From: an uncultured Flavobacteriaceae bacterium
GTDB taxonomy: Bacteria > Bacteroidota > Bacteroidia > Flavobacteriales > Flavobacteriaceae
Length of the DNA stretch: 64,000 nucleotides
Direction: 5' to 3'
NCBI GenBank assembly: GCA_947495135.1
Contig: CANLXN010000001.1
Location: 1-64,000 of the forward strand
Part shown: positions 39,533 through 48,935 of the stretch, piece after piece
How positions within the stretch are numbered: the stretch's first letter is position 1
How the letters are laid out: the number at the start of each line of letters is the position of its first letter
Translations under genes and position numbers: made by a program
Notes under the pieces: model-generated
What the model saw: only the letters and a program-made list of their open reading frames with translations
The model's database searches: none
What the model was told of the DNA's origin: nothing

Positions 39533-40144
39533 TTAGACGTTTGTGAAGTAATGACTAATTCCGCTTAAAATACTTTGCACGGCATATGAAGCCAGAATTA
39601 ATCCCATTATTTTACTAATCACAGTAATCCCATAATTACCAATCTTCTTTTGAAGATGATTTGCCGTTAAAAGAATCAAGCAAGTAACCCCAATAATAAC
39701 TAGCACCAAGAAAGTTGTTACCGTCTGTTGTTGAATAGTGTAGATATGGTTGTCTGTCATTAAAACCACTGCCATTATAGCTCCTGGAGAAGCAATGGAG
39801 GGTATTGCAATTGGAAAAACAGTAACGTGTTTGTAATCTGTAATCCTGTTTTTTTCCTGTTCAGGCTTTCCGTCTCCAAAAATCATAGTAAGTGCAAACA
39901 GAAACAGAATGACTCCGCCCGATATTTGAAAGGCATCCAGTGATACGGACATTCCCTCTAAAATAAGTTGTCCAATCACAATAAAAAATAGAAGAATAAA
40001 GAAGGCCATTACAGATGCACGAATGGCAATTTTCTTTTTATGAATAAGATCAAACTCTTTTGTTGCTTCTAAGTAGACAGGAATAGAACCTATTGGGTCA
40101 ATTACAGCAAAAATGAAAAATAAGGATGTTATGTATTCTACCAT
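39533..40144 (-). CDS. MarC family (UPF0056) membrane protein
   Basis: 203 residues, six membrane segments with two-fold repeat character. UPF0056 motifs include FIFAVIDPIGSIPVYLEAT and IAIPSIASPGAIMAVVLM, and the C-terminal IMGLILASYAVQSILSGI. MarC proteins are integral inner-membrane proteins once linked to multiple antibiotic resistance; the present view is that their function is unknown. It is 1 bp downstream of the DUF3124 gene, so co-transcribed. Confidence 0.92.
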   Translation of the reverse strand: MVEYITSLFFIFAVIDPIGSIPVYLEATKEFDLIHKKKIAIRASVMAFFILLFFIVIGQLILEGMSVSLDAFQISGGVILFLFALTMIFGDGKPEQEKNRITDYKHVTVFPIAIPSIASPGAIMAVVLMTDNHIYTIQQQTVTTFLVLVIIGVTCLILLTANHLQKKIGNYGITVISKIMGLILASYAVQSILSGISHYFTNV

Positions 40145-40145
40145 A

Positions 40146-40655
40146 TTATTGCGTGCGCACCGCTTGTGTTGTAAATGATAATCCCTGTTGTCCCATGGTC
40201 GAATTCATAATTGCTTCAAACAAGGGTTCTGAACAATCTTTCGGGATTTTCCATTCGAAAATAAAATTGGAGCCCGTACCACCGGAAACATCTGTTTCAT
40301 TTATAATAATTTCAGAGGTTTCTAGGGGAGCTAAGAATATAGGACGGTCAAAATATTTTCGTACAGAAGCTCCGTGCGTATCGTAGTATTGGGCATTTAA
40401 AATATATATAGTGTCTACATCACTGGTGTTGCGTAAACTTATCATTGCGGTTAAGTTGTGGGTCTTGTGCTCGGAAAGGCTGTAGATTTGAGAGTAAATA
40501 GAAAGATACGATTTGCCGTATTCCAGACTGTCTTTTTGACCTATATCGATCATTCTCTTTGACCAGTTTTCTAGATTTATAGAACTTGTCTTATTCTGCT
40601 CCTTACAGCTTAAAGAACTTACAACAATCAATAAGATTATTAGTTTTTGAAACAT
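40146..40655 (-). CDS. DUF3124 lipoprotein
   Basis: 169 residues. Lipobox VSSLSCKEQ (Cys at ~17). DUF3124 features: SYLSIYSQIYSLSEHKTHNLTAMISLRNTS (the S-x-Y-S-x-I-Y family start), VRKYFDRPIFLAPLET and NETDVSGGTGSNFIFEW. A periplasmic/outer-membrane lipoprotein of unknown function. Its stop is 1 bp from the marC start. Confidence 0.85.
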   Translation of the reverse strand: MFQKLIILLIVVSSLSCKEQNKTSSINLENWSKRMIDIGQKDSLEYGKSYLSIYSQIYSLSEHKTHNLTAMISLRNTSDVDTIYILNAQYYDTHGASVRKYFDRPIFLAPLETSEIIINETDVSGGTGSNFIFEWKIPKDCSEPLFEAIMNSTMGQQGLSFTTQAVRTQ

Positions 40656-40751
40656 TTGTGATCAACTATTGTGTTTTAAGTGATTTACCTCTTGGTTAAA
40701 ACTAGAAGAAATGTAGTTATTTTTATTGACTTCTAGCGCTATTTTCAATCG

Positions 40752-41612
40752 TTAATGCCATCTCACTTGATAGGGATAACGTTCATAAATAGCATTATCT
40801 TCATTAAATGAATATCCTTGCTTCCCATTGGCTTCTGCTATTTTGTATAAAGCTCGCGCCTCTTCTTTCTTTCCAATTTTCCATAGGCAGTTGGATTTGT
40901 AATACTGAACATCAGAAAATTGGTCTTGAAGTCCGAGGGCCAAATCGAATAATTGGATCGCTTCTTCATACTTTGCTTGTTCGTATTTGCTAATGCCATA
41001 GTAGAATAGATCTACCGGGTGCATCCATTTTTCTCCATGTTCTGCGAGCTGTTTCTCATGGTCTTTTTCAAAAATTGCTTCGGCTTTTTCAAACTCATTG
41101 AGTTGAAGATAAGAAAGAGCAATATGAAAATTATACGTATGATCCATTACATACCCATCTCCATAACGTTTTTGGTAATCTTCAAAGTCCACGATTGCCG
41201 CACGATATGTTTTGGCAAAAATACATTTAATAAACGCTCTATAATCCTGCCAGCGCTGTCTGTCGTATATCACCGCTTGGTCGATATATTCCATTCCTTT
41301 TTCGTATTTACCCTGTTTAAAGAGTGGCATTGCTTTTTGTTGCCAGAGATAGGCAATGGTAGAATCTACTGCTAAGCCTTTGTCCAGTTCAATTTGACGC
41401 TCCATGTCATATAGCCCATATTTGTTGGCGCCGTTTACCAAATACGTGTCGATAATAGAGTCCTGTCGTTGTGTTATAATTTTTAGATCAACTTCCGTTT
41501 TCTCCAATTGGTTCGCATCCACATTTTCTTGTTCTTTGCAGTTGGAGAATAGAGCACTTATCACCACAATGAAAAAGCATGTTTTTGTCAAGGAAAGTTC
41601 TTTAGAGTTCAA
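40752..41612 (-). CDS. TPR-repeat lipoprotein
   Basis: 286 residues. Signal peptide and lipobox ALFSNCKEQE. At least four tetratricopeptide repeats: AYLWQQKAMPLFKQGKYEKGMEYIDQAV, QDYRAFIKCIFAKTYRAAIVDFEDY, FHIALSYLQLNEFEKAEAIFEKD and FYYGISKYEQAKYEEAIQLFDLALGL. A protein-interaction scaffold in the periplasm or outer membrane. Single gene upstream of a propeller lipoprotein, 42 bp apart. Confidence 0.85.
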   Translation of the reverse strand: MNSKELSLTKTCFFIVVISALFSNCKEQENVDANQLEKTEVDLKIITQRQDSIIDTYLVNGANKYGLYDMERQIELDKGLAVDSTIAYLWQQKAMPLFKQGKYEKGMEYIDQAVIYDRQRWQDYRAFIKCIFAKTYRAAIVDFEDYQKRYGDGYVMDHTYNFHIALSYLQLNEFEKAEAIFEKDHEKQLAEHGEKWMHPVDLFYYGISKYEQAKYEEAIQLFDLALGLQDQFSDVQYYKSNCLWKIGKKEEARALYKIAEANGKQGYSFNEDNAIYERYPYQVRWH

Positions 41613-41654
41613 TTTTTTTATTTTTTCTGAAAATTTATCAAATATTCTATATCA

Positions 41655-42749
41655 CTATTCATCCCAAGAAGTGCCCTGGGTAATAGCCTTAAAAGTTGCG
41701 CCATCGAAAAGATAGAGTCCAGTCCAGCCTCCAAACCAAAATCTACCTTCGTTATCTTCGTATATGCATTGTATTGCATTAGTGGTAAGACCATCTTTTT
41801 CGCCGTAATTGGTAAACGAAGTACCATCGTATTTATAGACCCCATAATTTTCGGCAGGGAACCAGATATTTCCCTTTTTATCCTCGTAAATGCTCCATAC
41901 TTCATCGCCGCTAATCTCTCCGTTCTTGGTGAAGTTGGTGAACGATTTTCCGTCGTATCGACTAATACCTTTGTGATGAGTTGCAAACCAAAAATGATGA
42001 TTTTCATCTTCTAAAATATGGTTGACATCGTTGTTCGGGAGGCCATCTTTTTCAGAGAGATTGGTTAAGGTCGTTCCGTCGTACTTGTAAGCTCCTCCCG
42101 GTGTGCCAAACCACATATTGCCCTTACTGTCTTCTAGTATACAATGGACTACGTTTTCGCTGGTCACGCCTCTTGAGTAGTTCGGTTCGGATGGAGGAAG
42201 GTCGAAGGGTGTAAATGTTGTTCCGTCAAATTTTGATAGTCCTTTAAGGGTACCAATCCAAAGGATGTCATGACGGTCTATTGCCATACTCCAAACGTTA
42301 CTGCCTAGCAAACCATCCTTCTCTGTGTAGTTCGTAAATGTTTCTCCATTGAATTTAGTGATTCCTCTCTCGGTCCCAAACCAAACATTTCCCTCTTTGT
42401 CTTCTAAAATTCCTCTCACAGCAAGACCTCCAAAACCCTCATCCAAGGAGAAGTAATCGAACCTTTTTCCATTAAATCGAACTACTCCATCACCATTGGT
42501 TCCTATCCAGAGGTTTCCTTTCTTATCTTGAAAAATTCTCCGTACAAAGTCACTTACCCGTTCCGAATTTACCAAAGGAACTCCAAAATTTTCAGGATTG
42601 CTAACTGGTTTGTTTTTCTGGAATTCGCTTGCGTTGGGAGTGGTTCTCAATTCCGAATCTTGCGTTTTATTTTGAGCGTTTTGGCTATTGCAGGAAATTA
42701 TAAAAACAGTGAATAGTGCCGATAGGTATAACGTAAAATGAGTTCTCAT
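41655..42749 (-). CDS. Two-component-regulator propeller lipoprotein
   Basis: 364 residues from ATG 42749 (lipobox FIISCNSQN); an alternative ATG at 42770 adds seven residues. Beta-propeller of the 'two component regulator propeller' (reg_prop) type with repeats such as DGVVRFNGKRFDYFS, GITKFNGETFTNYTEKDGL, GLSKFDGTTFTPF, GGAYKYDGTTLTNLSEKDGL and GVYKYDGTSFTNYGEKDGL. Such propellers are usually the periplasmic sensor of hybrid two-component systems; here the blade module stands alone as a lipoprotein without kinase or DNA-binding parts. Probably an extracellular or outer-membrane ligand-binding protein. Confidence 0.9.
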   Translation of the reverse strand: MRTHFTLYLSALFTVFIISCNSQNAQNKTQDSELRTTPNASEFQKNKPVSNPENFGVPLVNSERVSDFVRRIFQDKKGNLWIGTNGDGVVRFNGKRFDYFSLDEGFGGLAVRGILEDKEGNVWFGTERGITKFNGETFTNYTEKDGLLGSNVWSMAIDRHDILWIGTLKGLSKFDGTTFTPFDLPPSEPNYSRGVTSENVVHCILEDSKGNMWFGTPGGAYKYDGTTLTNLSEKDGLPNNDVNHILEDENHHFWFATHHKGISRYDGKSFTNFTKNGEISGDEVWSIYEDKKGNIWFPAENYGVYKYDGTSFTNYGEKDGLTTNAIQCIYEDNEGRFWFGGWTGLYLFDGATFKAITQGTSWDE

Positions 42750-42852
42750 ATGTATAAAATAGTTTTTCATTTTTTAACTGAAATAGTATTACCCTCAAAG
42801 CTTTGTGCCAAGATTTGAATCTATCCGCTGAAATCCTATCAATTAACTTCTA

Positions 42853-42996
42853 ATGACAAATGATAATTGGGTAGAACAAATAGATCAAGATAAGTTCTAC
42901 AACGACTACAAAAAGCTTTTTTTCAGAACTAAGACCTCTAACTATCCAAAGAGGCATTTTTTAATGCCAACCGTGAATCCTGGTTGTATCTTTTAA
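42853..42996 (+). CDS. Possible 47-residue ORF
   Basis: ATG 42853 to TAA 42996 reads MTNDNWVEQIDQDKFYNDYK and onward, ending NPGCIF. A small CCTCT/AGAGG hairpin with a T-run lies inside it (42935-42962), which argues either for an internal terminator or against coding. No family recognised. The surrounding stretch 42750-43058 shows no other feature. Confidence 0.25.
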   Translation: MTNDNWVEQIDQDKFYNDYKKLFFRTKTSNYPKRHFLMPTVNPGCIF

Positions 42997-43058
42997 AAGA
43001 TGCACTGGGTTTGTAGTTTAGGGAGTTGATGCTAGTTGTGAAAGATAAGATTTATCTC

Positions 43059-45116
43059 TTAAACACTTGTCTTTTTCTTCTTGGAGAACATCCAAATTAG
43101 AAAGAAGATTAAAACAATGATTAAACCAAAGACAAAAACGACTTTGCTGAAGGTCAAAAAGTAATTCTCATTTTGAGAACCACTAGACCCCTTGGGAATA
43201 AAAATAGAATACCCAAACGAATCGTCTAATTCCTTTAATGCTTTGTTGTAAGTGTCAAATTCGTCGGGTTTCACCGAGGGTTTCTGAATCTTAAGATAGC
43301 TTTTTAAATAGATTTCCTTTTTCTTTTTACTGTAGTCTACGCTATAGTCGTAGTAGAGAATATCATTGCTCACCAGATCGCTATCCTTTTCTACACTCCA
43401 AGCTCTCGGTAATTTGATGGTTGTTTTATGCTCTCTGGAAACAGGGTAGGGAAGGCTCATTTCATTGGTCCTATTTTCCATGTTGGGTATATACAATATG
43501 TCTCGTAGACTAGCAGGTAAAAATTCTATTGCTATATAACCTTTCTTGGACTGCATAGGTTGCCAAATGCTATCGATGGTATACGACTCTTTTACTTGAA
43601 ATTCATTCTTTAATAAATTATCTGTTACAGACGGTTCTTTCACCATTTTCACTTTCGAATAGTAGTTGGCGTAATAGTTTTCGTAATCTTTTACGATGGA
43701 ACTCTCACTATTGTTTTTGAAATATTCACGCAACTGATCGGCTTCTACATCGGTATAAGTGGTGGTTACATTTAGGGTAGCACCACCGTTGATTTCATGA
43801 ATGATAAATTCTTCTAACGTGGTTACCTTGTTATTAGAATGAGAAGTGATAGTATCGAAACCTATATTTTTCTCTTTTACTACTAGTCCGTATTTATAAT
43901 TTGGAAAGTGTGTGTTTTTATAGGTTCCTCCTTGATTGCTTATGGTTGGGTCATAATATAACTCTCGATCATTTTTGTCGATTACTTTTACCACACAGTG
44001 GTCAAAGAAAGCAGGCGACGGAGGCATTGTTGTAATGGTGCCTTTCATAGAGGTACTTAGCAGCATTGGATAAGCATTCACATTTATTTCCTTTAGCATT
44101 TGCACCATGAGTAAACTCTTGTCTTTACAATCGCCATATCGCTGCTCGAAAACTTGATTGGGAGAATGGGGCTTGTATCCACCAATTCCATACTCTAAAC
44201 CTAAATACCTAATATCGTTTTGTACAAAATCAAGAATGGCCTTTATTTTTTCTCCTTCTGTTGCATGAGCGGAGCTAATTTCGCTAACTTTCGTTTTAAG
44301 TACTTTACTTGATGGTTCGCTAGTTTTATAAATTGGAGTGGCCCAGTTTACCACCTCTTCCCAAGAAGAATAATCACTTAAAATCACCGTAGGCATTACA
44401 ATCTTCCATGACGGAATGTTCTCTTCATATGGAAAGCGTTCTGGTGTCTCAACCGTCCAATTGTAATGCTGGTAACCATTTTCTTTACTAATTTTTGGTT
44501 CTTGAGTTGTATTGTAGAGCTTATAATTTAATGTGCTTTTGGTATTAATAGACACGTTAATTTTTCCAACAGGCACATAATCATTTAGCACAAAACTATC
44601 AGAAAACTTCCCCTTATGAATTGGATTGAAACCCTTAATGGTATAACTCAAGTCGATAATATCTCCATTTCTAACATCAGACAAGTTGAGCATGGCAGAT
44701 AGGGTTCCATCGTACAGATAGTTTTCGGCATTAAGCTCTCGCCTAATCACCTGAAAATCGTTGGGATTCAACTTATTTATTTCTTTTCCGTCCCTAATAA
44801 TATTTATAGCATGAAATGTGAGTTTCTGGTACAAAGGATCGTAAACGGCATTGATATTGGAAGCATTTTGGACGCCTACATTATCTGTAATTTTAGTGAC
44901 CAATCGATAATAAACCTCTTGTTCATGGACGTTCGTTTGGTAATCGGCTAATAGCGTTAATGCGCCTTGCGATATTTCAGCTTCTTCTATTTCTGGAGAT
45001 GGGTTGTATTCCTGATAGTCTATCCAGGAAGGATGCGAAGAAACGTTTACAGTGTTTTGGCTATAGGCATAACAAACAAAAAGTAATGCGAATAAATGGC
45101 TAGTTAGTTTGTGCAA
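43059..45116 (-). CDS. Transglutaminase-like DUF3857 protein
   Basis: About 685 residues from a proposed TTG at 45116, which opens a signal peptide (HKLTSHLFALLFVCYAYSQ); the frame also has a TTG 18 codons further upstream. DUF3857 region ~40-230 (ITDNVGVQNASNIN, KLTFHAINIIRDG). A transglutaminase-like core follows: Cys in VFEQRYGDCKDKSLLMVQML, His in FFDHCVVKV and Asp in LYYDPTIS. A C-terminal membrane helix (VFGLIIVLIFFLIWMF) and KKKK tail end it. A likely periplasmic cysteine-protease/transglutaminase-like enzyme, of unknown substrate. Confidence 0.85.
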   Translation of the reverse strand: MHKLTSHLFALLFVCYAYSQNTVNVSSHPSWIDYQEYNPSPEIEEAEISQGALTLLADYQTNVHEQEVYYRLVTKITDNVGVQNASNINAVYDPLYQKLTFHAINIIRDGKEINKLNPNDFQVIRRELNAENYLYDGTLSAMLNLSDVRNGDIIDLSYTIKGFNPIHKGKFSDSFVLNDYVPVGKINVSINTKSTLNYKLYNTTQEPKISKENGYQHYNWTVETPERFPYEENIPSWKIVMPTVILSDYSSWEEVVNWATPIYKTSEPSSKVLKTKVSEISSAHATEGEKIKAILDFVQNDIRYLGLEYGIGGYKPHSPNQVFEQRYGDCKDKSLLMVQMLKEINVNAYPMLLSTSMKGTITTMPPSPAFFDHCVVKVIDKNDRELYYDPTISNQGGTYKNTHFPNYKYGLVVKEKNIGFDTITSHSNNKVTTLEEFIIHEINGGATLNVTTTYTDVEADQLREYFKNNSESSIVKDYENYYANYYSKVKMVKEPSVTDNLLKNEFQVKESYTIDSIWQPMQSKKGYIAIEFLPASLRDILYIPNMENRTNEMSLPYPVSREHKTTIKLPRAWSVEKDSDLVSNDILYYDYSVDYSKKKKEIYLKSYLKIQKPSVKPDEFDTYNKALKELDDSFGYSIFIPKGSSGSQNENYFLTFSKVVFVFGLIIVLIFFLIWMFSKKKKTSV

Positions 45117-45358
45117 AATTTTGGCTTTTAATGGCGTAAAAATATCATTTAAGTTTAATAATTGATACAATTAAATGAAATGTTCGGTGAGTGAGGCATT
45201 TATAGTGAAAATGATCTTAACCAAAAAGGTGTTAATAGCCTTTTTCATTTACAGGATTCTAGTTGTTTTAGCCTTTTTGAACATCATAAATAGAAAGAAC
45301 TGGAGTGATGAGAGAATAGGGAATTCGCCTTGTTTTTAGGCTAGAAAGTTGTTTCGGT

Positions 45359-46267
45359 CTAAATCCAAGCTGCGTCTATTCCCATGGCGTTTAACTCATC
45401 CACTATATTCTTTTTGGCATAACAAAGTGTCGCTTTTTTCAACTTCGGAAATTGTCGAGCATCACCTACACTTTCAATGTCCCAATATTCTTCCCAACCT
45501 TCTCCAAAGCGCAGCAAATTTAGATAGATCTTGTTTCCACCATCTTGATAGATTTCGGTCACTGCTGAAGCTAGTCTTTTGGGGATGGGTAACTCCTTAA
45601 AGTAATTGGTCACTTCTAAAATAGGATAGTAACCTTCTTCCTCCAGATCTATTTTTCTTTTGTCATACAAGTCTACAAATTCGGATAATTTGAACATGGG
45701 CTTTAATAATTCTTGATGATACATCAGCTCCTGAATAACGGCTAGCTTAAAACCAAAATCCTCAAATTCTATTTGCTCTTCTGCGAGTGGTTTAATAACG
45801 TATTTATCTTTTGGTACTTCCTTCCGAACTATACGTTTATCATAAATTTTATTATAGGTGATACCAATAATACAGGGCAACCTGTCTCCAGTATAGGTAA
45901 ACGAGCTTACTTCGTACATACGCCCCTTCATTTTTTTGAAAGAACGATTCATTACATTTTTACCATCGGCAATTATTTTTCCGGTAAAAAATGGCTTTTG
46001 CTCTGCTTTAGAAGTTACCGACATCGCGTTGTAAGCAACGTTAAATTCGATATGGTTAATTTTTGAAGGAGACACTGGATTGGTAAAGATGCCTAACTCT
46101 TTCCAGTGGATTTGAGATTTTATCTGCGTCGACCTCCCTAATATTTTTTCAAGTACCTCCAAGTGGGTGGGTAATTGCACCTCGTAGCCATTGATCGTAA
46201 GATCGTTTTTAGTCACTTCAATTACGATGTTTGCCGATTTGTTTTTTTTCTGAAACCAATGGATCAT
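45359..46267 (-). CDS. DUF6892-like cytoplasmic protein
   Basis: 302 residues, no signal peptide. N-terminal half has a beta-rich DUF7738-like region (NIVIEVTKNDLTINGYEVQLPTHLEVL). C-terminal half ends with a highly structured segment, NKIYLNLLRFGEGWEEYWDIESVGDARQFPKLKKATL, reminiscent of DUF6892. Related proteins are often associated with polymorphic toxin or immunity loci, but no toxin gene is adjacent. Function unknown. Single gene with about 190 bp upstream gap. Confidence 0.55.
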   Translation of the reverse strand: MIHWFQKKNKSANIVIEVTKNDLTINGYEVQLPTHLEVLEKILGRSTQIKSQIHWKELGIFTNPVSPSKINHIEFNVAYNAMSVTSKAEQKPFFTGKIIADGKNVMNRSFKKMKGRMYEVSSFTYTGDRLPCIIGITYNKIYDKRIVRKEVPKDKYVIKPLAEEQIEFEDFGFKLAVIQELMYHQELLKPMFKLSEFVDLYDKRKIDLEEEGYYPILEVTNYFKELPIPKRLASAVTEIYQDGGNKIYLNLLRFGEGWEEYWDIESVGDARQFPKLKKATLCYAKKNIVDELNAMGIDAAWI

Positions 46268-46288
46268 GAGGAGGTCTTATAGTATTGA

Positions 46289-47182
46289 TTACCCTTTCAA
46301 TTCGTAAACAACTTGTATTTCCATGACATATTGAATTCCCACTGCTGGAGAAACCTTGTCTATAATTTTATCCACCCCAAGATCAGTCTCTATCCCGTCG
46401 TAATAAAAGGATTTTTCTTTCCTCATTTCCGTTTTGGTGTAATTGCTGTTGTAGTTTGTGTTCACTAGGGACGATTCGTACGCTTCGTCATACTGTTTGT
46501 ACAAGTTCTTAGGGTAGTAAATTTTAAAGCGCTCAGATGCTAACCTATAATTGCTGGATAACGAAACGGAACTGTTTTTCTCAAATACCTGTTTCTTCCG
46601 CTGAACAATTTTTAAAGCTTCCGATAAAAGTTGTTCATTGATGGTTTCCAAATCTTTACTCACATAATCCACTTTAACGATGTCATGGATTCCTTCCTCT
46701 GAGCAAAAGTCGATGATACGGTCAATTTTGCTGAGTTTATCTAGTTTAATAATAATGTTTTTTCTCATATTGAAACCGTCAAAGTATTCAGTAATGGTTC
46801 TATCGGTTATTTTGTGGTCGTACACCTTGGTTTCAGAAATGAAATCGACATTGATATCTTCGTTTTTAATCCCTTGCGTATTCAATTTGGAAAGTACTCG
46901 CTTTATGCTCGAATTTAATTTTTGGTTGGCCTCAACAACCGTTTTTCCTAACTGATTTACACCAATCGTCATCACATAATGATCTGCTTTTTGATTGAGC
47001 AATACCTTTGAGGTCACCACCAAAGTGCTATCGGTAGAGTAGATGCTCATAGTCTCTACCGGATTCCTATTGTAGTTAGTAGAATTTTTTTGATATAAAT
47101 AATTACCGCCATTTTGTGCATGCATGCCCCAACCAAGGCAATAAAAGATTACAACTATTATAATAAAGGGTGCTTTTTTCAT
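46289..47182 (-). CDS. SIMPL (DUF541) domain exported protein
   Basis: 297 residues. Signal peptide (after HAQ). SIMPL/DUF541 core: DHYVMTIGVNQLGKTVVEANQKLNSSIKRVLSKL, GIKNEDINVDFISETKVYD, FNMRKNIIIKLDKLSKID and a C-terminal strand YVMEIQVVYELKG. DUF541 proteins are widespread periplasmic oligomeric proteins, some linked to stress or immune evasion. Neighbours belong to unrelated small genes. The first ~40 residues after the signal are Asn/Tyr-rich. Confidence 0.85.
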   Translation of the reverse strand: MKKAPFIIIVVIFYCLGWGMHAQNGGNYLYQKNSTNYNRNPVETMSIYSTDSTLVVTSKVLLNQKADHYVMTIGVNQLGKTVVEANQKLNSSIKRVLSKLNTQGIKNEDINVDFISETKVYDHKITDRTITEYFDGFNMRKNIIIKLDKLSKIDRIIDFCSEEGIHDIVKVDYVSKDLETINEQLLSEALKIVQRKKQVFEKNSSVSLSSNYRLASERFKIYYPKNLYKQYDEAYESSLVNTNYNSNYTKTEMRKEKSFYYDGIETDLGVDKIIDKVSPAVGIQYVMEIQVVYELKG

Positions 47183-47293
47183 GGAGTTATTCTTTAACGA
47201 TCAACAACTCTTTTAAGTGATCGCTTTTTGTGCAAAACGATTAAACTACGTTGTTCAGAATTTAAAGATAGGGAAGTTTGATGATTGAGAAAC

Positions 47294-47704
47294 TTATTGA
47301 GTCGCTCCAATTTTCCGGATTTTAAAGAAGACCCATAAAAAGAAAATGCAAAACAACCAATCGTTTACACCGTAGACTGCATAAAATATGCCAGCCATGC
47401 TGTCTTTGTTATATACTTCGGAAAGGTTATTACGTTGCAACCATTGAATCCAAATATATCCATACACCAATTTTTCAATAGCAAACAGTGCAATTAGCCA
47501 TTTTACCTGACGGTAATTCTTAGCAACAGACATGTACGCCACCCCCCAAAGTACAATCATTAACAATCCAAAATTAGACATTACCACAGGATCAAATGCT
47601 GGTATGGTGTCGTTGGTAAAGAATCGAGAAAATACCAAGACGCTCATATTCATTAGTCCTGAAATGATAAAGCCTTTTGAAATTGTTCGGTGGTCGATGG
47701 TCAT
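47294..47704 (-). CDS. Four-helix membrane protein (136 aa)
   Basis: 136 residues with four membrane segments (~12-30, 43-61, 70-90, 108-130). Starts MTIDHRTISKGFIISGLMNMSVLVFSRFF and contains DKDSMAGIFYAVYGVNDWLFCIFFLWVFFK. Conserved hypothetical membrane protein of flavobacteria; no function known. Confidence 0.75.
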   Translation of the reverse strand: MTIDHRTISKGFIISGLMNMSVLVFSRFFTNDTIPAFDPVVMSNFGLLMIVLWGVAYMSVAKNYRQVKWLIALFAIEKLVYGYIWIQWLQRNNLSEVYNKDSMAGIFYAVYGVNDWLFCIFFLWVFFKIRKIGATQ

Positions 47705-47826
47705 TGATGTTTTACTTTAGACGAGTTGATATTATTATATTCAGTACTATTGATGATCTTAGGTCTTTTATGGTAATAACTTTCAGAGAGCGATTTCTTT
47801 TTGCCGTAATACGTTCATTATCAAAA

Positions 47827-48234
47827 TTACTTTGCCCAATAGTCTAATACCAATACATCGTCCAAATGTGGACTTAAGGTATTTACAAAGTCCATGTGCG
47901 CGGGATGAGGGAGGTAAATAGATCGGTCTTCCTCACTATCGAAAGTCACAAAAAAACAATGCGTAAAGCCTTTATTTAAATCCTCTGGGCTATTATTCAG
48001 TCCCCACTCAAAATCTTTTATTTCTTTTATTTTAGAAGATAAATTAATAAAACTAGTTTCTACTTTTTGGATGTCGGTAGCAGTGGATGTGTCTTTAAAC
48101 TTAAATAGCACTACATGGCGCAACTGTGCTGCATTTTTATCTTCGGTAGGCATATCACCAATTGTATTATCAGTTTTACTCATACAACTACTAATTAAGA
48201 TGAAGGTAAGGAGTAATAAAATATTATTTTTCAT
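47827..48234 (-). CDS. Dabb-family lipoprotein
   Basis: 135 residues. Lipobox ILISSCMSK. Stress-responsive alpha/beta barrel (Dabb) domain: RHVVLFKFKDTSTATDIQKVETSFINLSSKI, FEWGLNNSPEDLNKGFTHCFFVTF and HPAHMDFVNTLSPHLDDVLVLDYW, with the conserved H-P-x-H. Dabb domains are dimeric, sometimes decarboxylase-like, and stress-related; the lipoprotein version is exported. Function unknown. Confidence 0.88.
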   Translation of the reverse strand: MKNNILLLLTFILISSCMSKTDNTIGDMPTEDKNAAQLRHVVLFKFKDTSTATDIQKVETSFINLSSKIKEIKDFEWGLNNSPEDLNKGFTHCFFVTFDSEEDRSIYLPHPAHMDFVNTLSPHLDDVLVLDYWAK

Positions 48235-48405
48235 ATCTGCTAAAGTTACATTTTATTACGGTCGCTAATTTTTATTTAGTGCCAATTATATATTTAGTTC
48301 AAATAACTCGCCACTTTCGGGATAAAAAATAGGGCTTACCTTCAGTAGAAAAGTAGACCTTACTTTATCATAAATCTAAATCATAAAAGATCCATCATTT
48401 TAGGT

Positions 48406-48630
48406 CTAATTTTTAGACTGCATATTTCTTTTCAAAATTAAATGAATCAAAACGGTAAGAATAATTCCTGCGCCTGCTATTTTCGCTTTTACATTGAACT
48501 TAAATTCTGCGGAAGACCAATTCAAAGTATCTGTTGCTTCATCTTTAACATTTAATCCGAAATAAATAAAAAGTGAAATTAATATTAGAATTACTAGAGT
48601 TGTGATTAGGTTTAGGTGGGGTTGTTTCAT
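48406..48630 (-). CDS. Small two-helix membrane protein (74 aa)
   Basis: 74 residues. Two hydrophobic segments (~8-25 and ~52-68), with a short polar loop NVKDEATDTLNWSSAEF between and a basic C-terminal tail. Starts MKQPHLNLITTLVILILISLF. No family recognised. Confidence 0.65.
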   Translation of the reverse strand: MKQPHLNLITTLVILILISLFIYFGLNVKDEATDTLNWSSAEFKFNVKAKIAGAGIILTVLIHLILKRNMQSKN

Positions 48631-48750
48631 TTAGTGTGAGGGCATCATGCTTGACTAGATGGACTGATTATTGAATCTGTGCCTAATGAGTTTCTTTTTT
48701 AGATCGGTTTTTCGTTTGACTAATGCTTTTCAATTCGAGATCCATAACAA

Positions 48751-48797
48751 AAAACACCCCAACCTCCCGACAAATTCTTCGGGGATCAAGGTGTTTT
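48751..48797 (-). terminator. Terminator of the Cu-Zn superoxide dismutase gene
   Basis: AAAACACC (48751-48758) and GGTGTTTT (48790-48797) form the outer stem, with inner CCCGA (48766-48770)/TCGGG (48779-48783). The minus-strand U-tract is at the AAAAAA run just before 48755. The gap 48631-48935 also holds the repeat element 48838-48930. Confidence 0.7.
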
Positions 48798-48837
48798 ATT
48801 CTTAAAATTTCAGCAGAAAAATACCTACCGGTATAGG

Positions 48838-48930
48838 ATTCAGCGCTTCAGCCCGAAGTCTTTCGCTTTAGCAAAGGATCAGCGCATCCACATAGTCCGT
48901 AGCTTCAGCGCATAGCCTGTAGCTTCAGCG
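48838..48930. repeat. Short GCTTCAGC-rich repeat block near sodC
   Basis: GTAGCTTCAGCG occurs at 48899-48910 and 48919-48930 (20-bp period), with related GCGCTTCAGCCCG and CAGCGCATCC copies before them (48841-48890). The near-palindromic core GCTTCAGC/GCTGAAGC could fold. It runs up to the 3' end of sodC. Texture differs from flanking AT-rich DNA, suggesting a mobile or slippage-prone repeat. Confidence 0.6.
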
Positions 48931-48935
48931 TAGGA

